From Cliona cf. orientalis (taxonomy: Eukaryota; Porifera; Demospongiae; Clionaida; Clionaidae): 64,000 bases of DNA. A program made the position numbers and the translations under genes. Positions 22,324-35,100 of this stretch are shown piece after piece; position 1 is the stretch's first letter, and every line of letters starts with the position of its first letter. Under the pieces are notes generated by a model, which did no database searches, was not told where the DNA came from, and was given only the letters and a program-made list of their open reading frames with translations. The stretch covers positions 6,455,669 to 6,519,668 of the forward strand of contig OZ005701.1 in NCBI GenBank assembly GCA_963930775.1, given 5' to 3'.

Positions 22324-23205
22324 ATAGCACAAGGCTATCCACGGCATTACGTAAGCCAAGAAAACACGTGAAGTTCAACCAACAGTGCTTCTCAGAGAAA
22401 GTAGCGCTCAGCTTGTAATCTATTCGCTGGATACACGCGTAAGATACTCTACATATTTACTGACTTTCAAGTCCCAGAAAGGCTCCAGCGAGGCCCTGGG
22501 TTTTTTCATAATTACCTCATAGGTTGCATCATAATTTCATCATAATTTCATCATAGATTACACCACAATTACCTCATAACCACAGAAAAGTAAATTGCTA
22601 CTGGGGAGATAATGAAAACTTAACACTCACCTCGTCCCCGTCAGTGTTCCTCGCCACTAAAAACTCAATGCTATAGCCATTCAAAATGACCGCTCTTAGA
22701 GTTGTAAGGCGCCTGCGCATATGCGCGCATCCACGTGTTTGAGAACGGTGAGGGAAATCCCCCTTTTCTCTGACCTTCGCGGGAGAAGTCGACAACCAAC
22801 GTGAGGCGGGAGACGCCAAGAATTTCGATGGATAGTCCGTCGTGTCTCTAAGCGCTAGGCTAGAATTTCGTGCTTCGAGAACGTTTCTTGAACGCTGTGA
22901 ATTTTGAAGAGAATTACCTCATAGGTTTCATCATCATTACTCATAATTACCTCATAACCGCAAAGTTGTGAGTTTGTAATTGGGACTCGGTGAGTAAGTA
23001 ATAATAATAATGAGTAATAATGAGTAATGAACAACTCAGAGACTACGTCCAGAGTCCCTCATGGATACGCCGCCATAAATTCGAACTGGGACACATCGAC
23101 AAACTGCGCATGCTCCGTATACGCGTACAATATTGGGGCGCGCGGCTTGTTTCATCATAGCGAGAGCCGAATTCTTAGTTTCTAATTGGGACTCTGGACG
23201 TAATA
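22324..23205. other. Intergenic
   Basis: Contains repeated 'cataattacctcatag' motifs at 22508-22580 and 22913-22965. No gene recognised. Confidence 0.5.
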
Positions 23206-23210
23206 ATTAT

Positions 23211-25015
23211 TATCCCGCGCGCATGCGCAGGGGGTAAAGTAATCGGTCGTGTCGTTGTTGTTGTGAGTACAGAAATCACCACATCTCGAGATGTAGACGT
23301 CTAAGCGACTCGTAAGCACAACAAATCAATCGAATTCGGCGAAAAGTGGCTTCAGTGTGCGTCAAATCGATGGACAGGGTCCATGGGCGTCACAAATAGT
23401 GCCCTTTTGTTAGCTAACGTAGCCACGCCTATCGACAGTGCCTACCAATGCATAATGCATGCCCATTGTGTTGTCTGCTCATGCGCTCAACTAAGTAGCC
23501 AAGAATAGTATTATGACTGGTAAAGATCGTCGAAATTAATAATGTTCTTGAAATCTATATTAAATATTATACTCCATCCGAATCCGCTGACGGAGCTGAA
23601 ATCCGCAGCCTTATGGAACCAAAATATAATGTAAGACGGCTATACTATTACAACAGACTATTGGACGTATCAGTTCATATCTCCTAGTAGTCTAGATCTA
23701 GTGCAGAGAGAGTGCTTTTGTCACGGGGACCTCCGGTAACTATGACATTGTACAATTAAGCACTGAGCATTTCCACTAATTTTCTGAAGTTCACAAAATT
23801 ATAGTAGGCATATTACATCAAAATTTTAGATTATTCCTTACACTTTCTTTACCACACATAATAATAAAGGAGGCTTCAAGATACAATTTAGTCTTTGTTC
23901 TGTAAAATTCCATTGAGTGGTTGCGGAGATATGGCTGTTTTAATATTTCTAAACATCACAATTTTTCTGCCAGGTGTGTGTGTACTATTCCAATAGGGGA
24001 ATGGCATGTAACATGTTGATTACTTTAGAGGCCTATAACTCAAAAACTACACTACTGATTGAATCCAAACTTGAAATATAGCATGTAAGTACCTCTCTAC
24101 TTATTCTACTGATGAATTTAACATGCCCTAATGAATAAAAAAAAATTTGGTGTGCATACACGTTCGGCTGCTACTGTAGCTAACACTTCACTGCCTCAGA
24201 ATTCCAGAAGCTGACTTCATGCATGATTTTTTGAAATTACTAGTTTAGATGTCCACTCAAACACATATGTAAGTTTTCATAGTGTTACACACACATGTTC
24301 ACACATGTACATGCTCATATGCACATATTAATATTGTTTTCTGAAGTGGAATCTAGTCTTAAAGTGTAAGATGAGCCCTGAGTTCTTTAGAAGCAACGAA
24401 GAGTTTAAAGTGTGTGCACTTTCTATGTATCATATTGTTTGACAGAAATAGTCTAGCTAGGGGTAGTTTGAGCCAAAAATTTCATTTTTCATATTTTCAA
24501 CACATTTTCTCGTATGTACACATGTTATTTTATGCAAAGTAAAATGCTTATTGAGCTCTTTTCAACCGAACACTTCAAAAATGGTTAAAACTACTAAAAA
24601 ATTTGAAATCAGTACCTTGAGTTACCCCTAGAAGCATAAAATGCTCTGGAGAAGTGAGCAACAGGGAGCAAGTTGAAGTTATCCATTAGCAATATTTGTG
24701 TGCCACAGTAGTTGAGTATGTGGTATTTTATGGAGTTTTCCTGAAGCCCTGCAATTCCGGAAGTTGTTACAACCCAACACTTTGGATACTGTAGTGTAGT
24801 GCTATCTTTGCTGAAGCCTGTGGTGCAAGTTTGGTGTTCATAGCATATTGTAGTGAGTAGTTATGATCCCTGAAACTTCATAATATTTATATGTGTGCAG
24901 GTTTTTAATAGGCAATTTTTTGGAGTTCTGACGTGCCTAATTATAGTCATGAACACAAAGCAATTCTATCGATAGCACAATGTGTGCGCGGGGTATGTGC
25001 TCTACAGAGCTCTAG
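23211..25015. mobile_element. Long non-coding element related to 15056-15485
   Basis: The left end (tatcccgcgcgcatgcgcagggggtaaag) and right end (gcgcggggtatgtgctctacagagctctagtta) match the ends of the 430-bp element at 15056-15485. The roughly 1.4-kb interior is AT-rich with no ORF above background. Confidence 0.5.
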
Positions 25016-25526
25016 TTAGGGTCTAAAACGGCATGCATGCAGTAACCATGGCTAATACGGAGGAGGGTGAATTATTCCTAATGACCCGTTGATCCTGAAT
25101 TATTTGACACAAGTACAAAATCATTAATTACGCACTATTACAGTTACTTTTGACTCCTCTGCATTAACTAATGTTCCAGAACTTTAAGAGCTCAATTTGG
25201 AATCTGGAATATTCAGAATATGAAATTTCCTTATGTTAATGATTAATGATCTAGAAACAAGGCATGAAACTGAGTATTATCACGAGTACACAATGTACCA
25301 ATAAGGAAATGGTCGTCGATTCCGCAAACTGCATGATATTATAATACTGTGCCATCATATCCTCACCCCTAAGGATGCTATTTATAGCATTATTATCACA
25401 CAAAGAGCTAGCCATATATTATAAAGGAAGTAATATAATTTTAGCTTTACTAGCTATAACAAAATACCACTGAGCTACTAGCTACTGTTAATCTGATGCA
25501 GTGGCATCAAAATTTAATATTGAAAA
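25016..25526 (+). other. 5' flank of MAAVIG copy 4
   Basis: The last 250 bp match the flanks of copies 1 and 3. The rest has nothing recognised. Confidence 0.55.
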
Positions 25527-26540
25527 ATGGCTGCAGTAATAGGAAGCACACAACTTCGTGTAAAGAAGATTGGTTCATCTACCACTATTCCAGATAACCC
25601 AACAGCAAAGCTGATGTTTTACTTCAACTGTGTCTGTACTTGCATTGAGGCAGATGATGACTACACAACTCGTCGCTTACAAAACTACAATAACTACTCC
25701 TCTCTTTCCAGCCAAGAAGAAGCTCAGCTGCTGATACTTTGCTTGGCTCTCAGCCCCAACAAGCTCATTGGATCGATTTTCTTGCCTGCAAGTGATAATG
25801 AAGACTTTGGTGGAAGTACCAACCGCTTTTATGAGCTGAGTGCTGTGAGTACAAGAGTTCTTGTGTCCCAGTCGCTTCTCGTTGGTGGTCAGCAAAGGAA
25901 AGTTAGAAAAATCATGAAGTTCAAGAAATCCTGGATCGAAAAGTACTATATTAACCCTCTCCGCTCCATTGAGAGGAGACAGAGGCCAGCAGCTACTAGC
26001 TATAGCAGTAGGCCAGCAGTTACTGGCTATAGCAGTAGACCAGCAGTAATTGTTGCTAGCTATAGCAGTAGGCCAGCAGTTACTGGCTATAGCAGTAGGC
26101 CAGCAGTTACTAGCTCTAGCAGTAGGCCAGCAGTTATTGTTGCTAGCTATAGCAGTAGGCCAGCAGTTACTGGCTATAGCAGTAGATCAGCAGTTACTAT
26201 CTATAGCAGTAGGCCAGCAGTTACTAGCTCTAGCAGTAGGCTAGCAGTTACTAGCTCTAGCAGTAGACCAGCAGTAACTAGCTCTAGCAGTAGGCCAGCA
26301 GTTACTAGCTCTAGCAGTAGTCTAGCAGTTACTAGCTCTAGCAGTAAACCAGCAGTAACTAGCTCTAGCAGTAGTCTAGCAGTTACTAGCTCTAGCAGTA
26401 AACCAGCAGTAACTAGCTCTAGCAGTAGTCCAGCAGTTACTAGCAATAGCAGTAGTCCAACATTGCCAGCACCAAGTCCACCAAGTCACAGTCCACCACC
26501 TGAAAGGCGCAACAATTCTTCCTGCTGTACCATTCTGTGA
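25527..26540 (+). CDS. MAAVIG-family protein with expanded repeats and CaaX, copy 4
   Basis: Single-exon ORF of 337 codons. Residues 1-155 match the family core. Residues about 156-310 hold 17 units of a 9-residue repeat (S/Y-S-S-R/K/S-P/L-A-V-T pattern), two of them lengthened by an Ile-Val-Ala insert. This is encoded by a minisatellite of mostly 27-bp units (about 25985-26455). A proline-rich linker and Ser-Cys-Cys-Thr-Ile-Leu follow, again a CaaX box preceded by a second cysteine. The repeat array is long compared with 4, 1 and 0 units in the paralogues. The Ser/Thr-rich repeats could be O-glycosylated or phosphorylated, but nothing proves it. The antisense Leu-Glu-Leu repeat ORF is a shadow. 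Confidence 0.8.
   Translation: MAAVIGSTQLRVKKIGSSTTIPDNPTAKLMFYFNCVCTCIEADDDYTTRRLQNYNNYSSLSSQEEAQLLILCLALSPNKLIGSIFLPASDNEDFGGSTNRFYELSAVSTRVLVSQSLLVGGQQRKVRKIMKFKKSWIEKYYINPLRSIERRQRPAATSYSSRPAVTGYSSRPAVIVASYSSRPAVTGYSSRPAVTSSSSRPAVIVASYSSRPAVTGYSSRSAVTIYSSRPAVTSSSSRLAVTSSSSRPAVTSSSSRPAVTSSSSSLAVTSSSSKPAVTSSSSSLAVTSSSSKPAVTSSSSSPAVTSNSSSPTLPAPSPPSHSPPPERRNNSSCCTIL
25985..26455 (+). repeat. Coding minisatellite, mainly 27-bp unit, 17 copies
   Basis: The unit is approximately tagcagtaggccagcagttactagctc with variants. Unit length is always a multiple of three, so the frame is kept. Confidence 0.85.
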
Positions 26541-26832
26541 GATGCTTGGTGACTGATTAAAACTTTGCAGAGTCTATATTATAGCAATTATTAGCATCCA
26601 CTATAATGCAGTAGCTTATAGCTAAGTATTATAAAATTCACTTTTAGTTGTACAATGTCATGTATATGACACTATAATAATTATTATTTTTTTATTACTA
26701 TTATGTAACTGTACCAAAAATTAACATGCTCAGTAGCTGTATAATATTTATAATAATAATAATATTATTATGAGCTAAATGACTTGGTAATCAATCAAAT
26801 TACAGGATTTATTATAATATCTATAGGATTAT

Positions 26833-27011
26833 CATAGTGTCCCGGGAAAGCGCCCATGTATAACTCGCGAGTTTGGCCCGCATGGGCGCTTACCCGGGAT
26901 ATAGCTAATTTCCATACGTTTGAATGTATAGAAGCTGCTACATAGACCTCTTGAAATGATCGAGGTACACGGACGCTTACCCGGGAGTGGGTGCTTGCCC
27001 GGGATACTATG
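26833..27011. mobile_element. MITE with CCCGGG-containing ends
   Basis: CATAGTGTCCCGGGAAAGCGCCCA at the left mirrors GGGTGCTTGCCCGGGATACTATG at the right. It is related to 34975-35129 and 51362-51538. Confidence 0.7.
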
Positions 27012-27151
27012 GTAGTAGCTGTACTAAGTCAAGCTGTCACTTAAATGGCACAATAGGGACTTCGAAATTCAGGGGTTTCCGAAGCTATGAACATGACTAG
27101 TATCTCATTTCTTATCTAACATATTATAGCCTAATATTTGTGGTCATATTA

Positions 27152-27716
27152 CAGGGGAACCCCTCTATATATATATGGACAGCCTTGAAATGAGGACATC
27201 TCCGGATCCTTTGATCAGCATAGTAAAAACAAGTGGATCATATTAAATGTGGGTTACTTCAGTTGCATACACTATACCTCCACATCAAAGTTCTCATAAT
27301 ACCACTAAACTACGTCAAAGCCATGCAGTTTGTGAATAACAAACAGGCATAGTTGCACGTACCACTTGTCCTATGAGTATTATCAAATTCATGACATTGT
27401 AGTAACTGTATCTCATAAACTGGCAAATTTGAGAGAGTATCTATAATTAACTGGATTACAAGAACTATAATATTATGATAGGAATTAATGTACCATGCAG
27501 TGCAACTGAAGCAATTAACCCACATTAGATTAGTGTGATCCACTTGTTTTTGCTGTGAGGACACTAGACTGCCAAGCATGGCCCCAGCTACACTATAATA
27601 TTATAGAGATGTGTAACAAAACTACCACCTATAAAATGAGAACACCTCCTTTAATCAGGACACTAGCTTTAAGCTATCCCAATTGAGGGTGTCTGGACAC
27701 AAGGGGTTCAACTGTA
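27152..27716. mobile_element. Probable Tigger-like MITE
   Basis: The left end CAGGGGAACCCCTCTA and right end AAGGGGTTCAACTG are roughly inverted, next to TA on both sides. The interior contains 'aatgaggacatctcc'- and 'gaacacctcctttaatcagg'-type motifs. The match between the ends is imperfect. Confidence 0.45.
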
Positions 27717-28799
27717 GTTCAAATATATATACCCACCTCTCTTTTATCTGTGCTCCTACTGAATGGATTTTATTATGATTTCAATTCCATGCATATAAAG
27801 AAAGGGAGGCAGAAATAATAATATAATTATTATGAATGTTAAATCAACTAACAGGTGAGGTTTACTACAAGGTCATACTGTACTAGTTTCACCCAAACTC
27901 ACCATCAGCTGCAGCTTGAAATTGATAATGGTGATTATATAATAATATGTGTTAGGTGTTATTATTTATGCATAGCTTCATAGCTACCTAGTTGTCAATG
28001 AGATGATCAAAACAACCATCGCATTCTTGCAGTGCTATAATATTATAGCTACGTACATAGCTTAAGCCCCAAGCCATACAAGTCCTTATCATCAAACACC
28101 CTTTAGATTTTTGTTGTAACAAATCCTGTCATTTCATGGAACCAAGTATCTACATATAAGTCATTAAATAGAAATCCTACAACTTATATAGGAAAGCTTA
28201 CAACTTAGAAACCCAGTTTTCGATATCTAGGGCAATAACTTGCATCATGTTACATAGCTAGAGTCTAAATAAGTTAGACACTGCAGCCAGTGGGATTTAC
28301 CGTCTTTAGAATACTTCAGACACTTATAAGACCCTCAGGTTCCGCTTTCATGCCTTGGCTTCAGTGTCTAACCTTTATAATAATATTATAAAGCAGCCAC
28401 CTTTATTATAGACTCCATGAATAATTGACTATTTAGCCAACAATATACTTTGTACCATGAACAATAATAAATATTATTATGACTGAGAGTCAGAGTGGGG
28501 GGAACCAAGAAATAGTGCTAGTCACAAAGTACAAAATACAAATAATCACCATACATCTGAATTGCAATTACTACGAAAAATACTAAAGGACTAGTTAATT
28601 AAATAATAACTAATTAGTGCTACTGGAACCAGGGGTTGTGTGTTTTGGGAAAACTATACCGTATCTGCTCTCTACACCTGCAAATGCTGTCTGTGCCATT
28701 CTGAACCCACCAATGTGGTCAGGGAGGTGGAATGGAACGGAATCCAACGGTTTAGTGGGGGGAGATGGTCTAACACCTGAAGTTGCTGGTCTGGGTTTC

Positions 28800-29095
<296 letters not shown>

Positions 29096-29152
29096 AAGAA
29101 CATCAGTATATCGTTCATATTGTACATGTAAATACTGCGATCCTAGATGTGC

Positions 29153-32100
29153 TTACTTTTTGAAGTCTACCTTGAAGATACTCTGTACAAATTCATACGT
29201 CAGCAGTGTGACACCAAACTGAGGTGATGATCGGAACACTCGAGCTGCAATGAGAGAGAGGAGGTGCACATTCAGCCACATTACTCTGTAGCTTCAGACT
29301 GTGTAGCCGAAATGTTTGACAGAGAAAAATTTCCCCAATTTTGTCTGTGATTTTTTGGCCCAGTGTTAATGAATACACAGAATGTAAAGCGGCCATTACC
29401 GCACTGGTGAAATTTTATTCAAGCAAAATTCTGTAATACAAAGGTACACACAACTGGCAAAATCTTTGTCCAGTGCAAAGTTTCTGCTATACAGGGATTG
29501 ATTAAGCTATAGCATTCATGAAAATGAGCTTTGTATCTTTCTAGGTGGAAAATTCTCAAGCAATGGGCTAATTTATATTGAGGCTTACTACCTACTGTAC
29601 ATATAATACCTGCTGCCCCCTTCCAGAACGCCCGTGGTCCCTCCGTTCGTAGAATTTTGCTGAAACAGTCGATGATTCCGTTGTATGTCTGCTGGCCCTT
29701 CCGTGCCTTCACCTGCAGCCTCGTCTTAATGACATCAGCTGGAGTCAGGAGACCAGCTGCTGGGACACCTACACAGGAAGAGGCAGACTATTAAATTTTA
29801 ATATCTTCATAGACAAGAACTGCCACAAATATATTACATGTTGCTGGGCTGCATTATCCTATAAAGGTGCTAAACACAAATTTTATTGCATGAAAACCTC
29901 CAGATTTATTACACTTGTCAATGATTGAACAAATTTAATGATACACGATAATACTGCAAATTTATCGGCAATAAATCCTGACACTACGGTATAATAATAT
30001 TTACCGGCAATGAATCCTGATGAGAAGAGAGTGAAGGGACTGTTAGTGCCATCAGGTCGTGCGCTGTAGGCCTTCATGTGGGCATAGAGGGGGAAGTAGA
30101 TCGCAGAGAATGGGATGTCTCGCAGGAAACAGGCGGACGCGCCCTGAAGAGGGAGGGGACAATGATACAGATATAATATACACATAGCTAATGGTACATG
30201 TACATGTACATGTGAATCACTGACTAAACCTAATCATCATTATACTAAGATTATAATTGTCCGTGAGTGCGTGCGTGCGTCTGTACGAGCAGGAGGTCAC
30301 CGGAAGCGATTCGACCCGAGCTAAAATGTTTTATTTCTAGGCATCGCTGGACTTGGGGCGATACAACGGATAGCCCACTCACATGGCTGGGTATGGCCCC
30401 AGCAGCGAGTAAAGTCAGCTGCTTCAAAGAAACGCCAGGGCAAAAATTAATTAGACTGAACTGTATCACTTACAATAGCGGCCTGGAGAATGCAAAGGGG
30501 TGACACTCTGGAGCCAATATTGCCCATAGGTGCTTTCCAGAGGGAGGCGATTCAATTCTAAGCATCTTCTCTTCCGAGCCCTTGCGAGTGAAGCTGCAAG
30601 ACAACTAACGAATTTCTTGAGCTAGCTGATTGACAAAATCACATGATCAGGCAGGATGTGCATGTGCACTAGCTTGCTCATGCGCATGCGCACAAATATG
30701 TAGGTAAAGGTCGTCGACGGCACATGCACAATAATATATATGCGGCACAGAGATAAAGGAGTGAGCGAGCGAAGCGAGCTCACTCCTTGTAGTAATATAA
30801 TATTACTATTGTACATGTACGGTGATTCTGTATCAAACTACCAAGAGTAATCTAAATCCGCCCATAATACTCTTGCAAAGGCAATTGGGACCCAACCCTC
30901 AAATGGATGGTGTACATGTACATGTATTATCGTAATATTATTATGGTATTACCTTGTAGAGTCCCATGAATCCGAGCTCCTTCATGACCTGCCACGCCCC
31001 CAGCTTGGCTGTCCCAGCCATTTCCCCGGCAACCTGTAGTCTGATCTTTACTATCTCAATCGGGTTGGTGAACATCACCTGACACATACCACCCTATGGG
31101 TGAGGAGACAGAGAGATAATCAACAAAATGGGTACAGTTCATGTGATTTAGGAAACATAAAATCTGGTCTAGTTATGCGTATACATCTGTATAGGAAATA
31201 ACGTCATCTATTCACTTACTCTCTTTATCTTCTTTCCTTTCTCCCTCCCTCTCTCTTTTTCTCTCCCTCTCTCTCTCTCTCCCTCCCTCTCTCCCTCCCT
31301 TCCTCTCTCTCTCTCCCTCCCTCCCTCCCTCTCTCCCTCCCTCCCTTCCTCTCTCTCTCCCTCCCTCCCTCCCTCCCTCTCTCCCTCCCTTCCTCTCCCT
31401 CCCTCCCTCTTCCTCTCTCTCGCTCCCCTAACCACTAACCGTTCCTCCGGCAATGCATTCCTTCCAGAGCGGTAGGGTTCCATCTTTATTTCTGAGGAAA
31501 TCCCTCATGGTGTCATTGGCTGTCAACTTGATGGCCTTCTCAGGGGACACGCCCACCAACTGAGGAAGCAAACCTGCATGTAAATACACGTGCACATGTA
31601 TCTAGCCAAAATGTAGTACTCGCATATTATACAGTAACAATAATATTATGACAATCCCATGAAATTAAAGATCTACCAATCATTGGGTTTTCTTTGCAAT
31701 GCCCAGTTGGCAGCCACCAATTCCCACTAATATCTGTACAGTATGGGATCAAAGCTACTTGGGTAAGTCCATTGACGACCCCTTACCATATACTATTAAT
31801 ACACCGTTGTATGACGACCCCTTACCATCTCCCATTAGCACTACCCACCTCTGTAGAGTCCTAGCACTCCCTCGTTCTTGATGACCTTGAAGAAGCAGTC
31901 CAGGCTGTGTTTGTACATGATCTCCCCAACAACGGAGCCTCGCTGGTTCTGCATTCGAGTCTTGACCAGGTCAATCGGGTAGACGGCCGTCGCACCAGTA
32001 GCTGTAGGACAGGGGAAGGGTCAGAGAAAAGTGTAACACTACCAACACCAAGGTACAAGGTACGTCCGCAAAATTAATGATACTCAGCAACAATTCAAAC

Positions 32101-35100
32101 ATTTTGCTATAGTCGTTGCAAGAAAATCACTGTCTATGGGCATTACTTGCTAGTGTCTATGTGTGTGTGTGTGTGTACACGTACATGTGTGACTCACACA
32201 CGAGGGTGGGTGTATACATGCACAAAATTAATGTACAATAATATACGTACGTGTGGATAGGTACATGTAGGTTTGAGAAAGCATTGGGACTGTGTGTGCA
32301 TGAGAGAGATGAGAGGAAGGAGAGAGAGAGAGAGAGTGAGAGAGGACGAGAGAAAGCGAAAGAGAGAGAGAGAGATGGAAAGAGGAGAGAGGAGTGGTGG
32401 GTATGGTGACTGACCTCCTCCTATGGATCCCATTGCAAATCTGTAAGCCGGTTCAAGAAATGAATACCAGGGAGCTTCACCCTCGTCAAAATCCTGTAAT
32501 GCATGTACACGTACAATGTATTTGGACAACTACATGCATGAAGGTGATACCAGAAATCTCTAAAGCACATGTATACAGTGGACTCTCCGAATAACGGACA
32601 CCTTGGTACATAGGCTTCTGTCCTTTATTCATGGTATGTCCTTTATTGGGGTGTTTTACTTTAGTCACCCCCCACTTCATCTAATATTAATTTTATAGCC
32701 AATAATTCATTGTTATAAAGAAATTCATGACATACTCAAGTGTTTTCATGACATTGTATTGTACTATTCAGTCTGTTTCAAAGAAGTGATCGCTGCATGT
32801 AAGAAGGTCGAGGGCGGGGTTATCCGCACCCACCACCGTCCGTTAGTCGGAGCGTTTTTTGTATAGTACTGTATTACTTCGTGCAAGCTGCTGTGTCCGT
32901 TATCCGGAATTCGGAGGTTGTCCGCTATTCAGGTGCTGCTACTGTATTAAACATATGGAGATATCGGTTGGTACATATAGCAGTGTCCGTTATTGGGAGT
33001 GTCCGTTAATAGAGAGTCCACTGTACATGTGAATGCGGGTACTTCAGCATGCACAGTTGATATGTACACTGTATAATAATTACTATTATACATGTATGGC
33101 ATTACTAGGGTGGGAATTGGTATACATGTAGGTACACTAGCCAATGAGACATACAATCTGTACAGCTTAAATAATAGCTAGACACTGTTTAGGAGGTTTC
33201 TACGTGATTTAGAAGACCGAAGGGCTCTGTGTAGAATCCCGAGCGAAGCGAGGGTTCTACTGAGCCCTGAGGTCTTCTAAATTACGTAGAAACCGACTAA
33301 ACAGTGTCTAACTACTTTAGATCCTAGCAACAACGCCCAACAGCTTTGTATATAAACATCTGCCTAGCAACAAACTAGCCATAGGCAAACAAAATTTACC
33401 AGGTTTTTTATGGAGCTTACAAGGTTTTTTATGGGGCTTACAAGGTTTTTTATGAAGGATAGATACTGCAGTTCAACCAATCAGATCACTGTATTTGTTA
33501 CAAGTAGGATCTAATCTTGATTAGATCATACCTGTAACCAAGCTGTAACAAATACTGCAATTTGATTGGCTACTGACAGGTATCTATATCTCATAGTCAC
33601 CTACAAGCTTCTCATAGTCACCTACAAGATTTTCATAGTCACCTACAAGTTTTGCCCTCTGGCTCTTAGCAATACAAAACTATATGATCTAAACTTGTTA
33701 GACACTGTTTAGTCGGTTTCTATGTGATTTAGAAGACCTCAGGGCTCTCATAGAACCCTCGCTTCGCTCGGGATTCTATATAGAGTCCTTCGGTCTTCTA
33801 AATCACATAGAAACCTCCTAAACAGTGTCTAACTAATATTTAGAATATAGTTGTAACAAATACTGTGATCTGATTGGACACTCAGAGGCTCATAGAGACC
33901 CACAAGTTTCATAGAGACCTGTACAAGTATAGCCAAGGGCAAAGCAGTGCAGCAAAACAGTAGCCTAGTCCTCAGGTCAACTACCATGGCTACGGTTGCT
34001 ATATTCTAAATCAGTTAGAGACCTCGTCCAATGGTCTCTACGCTTTTAAGAGACCCTCAGTCCCTTAGTAGCACCCTCGCTTCGCTCGGGATGCTACAGC
34101 CTCAGGCCTTCAGGTCTCTTAAAATGTGTAGAGACCTTGGACTCAGTCTCTAACTATTATTTCACTATTTTAGACACGAAATATTCGCGATTTACTGTAT
34201 ACTCCATACCTCAGTAGTGACAGGTGCTTGATGTGTAGCCTGACGCTGGCTGAATCGAGTTGGTCCCGGCAAAAGTCTCTGGAAGTCGGTGAGGGAGACA
34301 GAGCCAGCTGCCTTCTCCTCCATGCTGCACAGATCAAAGAGATAGGAGACTTGGAGCGGAGTCACTTGAGCATAGCCCTGGGCCTCCTTGAGTAGCTGGG
34401 CTGCAGAGAAAGGAAGAAATGGAGGGAGAGAATGAGAGAAGGAGGGAGGGGAGAGGGAGGGGAGAGAGAGGGAGGATGAGCAGGGAGAAAGGGAGAGGGG
34501 AGACAGACAGAGGGGAGTATGTGTGAGAGAGATAAGTAACTGCATGAATGATGTTGTGCTTATGTTCTACGCACATGTGCAAGTAAATTATACAATAATT
34601 ACTGTGTACATACATGTACACATCAAACTTGCACGTATCAGATTGCACTACATGTATTGTGTTCATAAACTGTATGTATCGTATTCTCCACAGCGGACAC
34701 CCTCTGGACAGTTAATGTCCTCGTTCAATGCCACCTCAGTTAGAGTGCATCCGCCTACTGTCTCAAATATCCAAATTAAAGGTACAGCTCAGCTGCTGTA
34801 CACGTGGCATATGCTAGACTAGTCCTACAATGAAACACAATCAAATAACAGATGAGTCCGCATCATAATTCAAGGCCTCCGTTTGCCCTCAGGATGACTA
34901 AAGCATCTAATCAAAATGTCAGCAAGTTTACCGAGCAGTCCACAGGAGAGTCTTTGTTTGTGTCTATGCAGATGCCGTAGTGTCCCAGGCAAGCGCCCAC
35001 TCCTGGGTAAGTGCCCATGTACCTCATTTCAAGTGGTCAATGTAGCAGGTTCTATAAATGTATGGCTGAGTAAGCACCCATGCGGGCCAAAATTGCGATG

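Noticed and set aside
22598-22819. 73-codon minus-strand ORF
   Set aside because: No motif, no paralogue in the window and no splice context; cannot be supported as a gene.
26201-26446. Leucine-rich antisense ORF
   Set aside because: It is the reverse strand of the 27-bp coding minisatellite, so its repetitive look is inherited.
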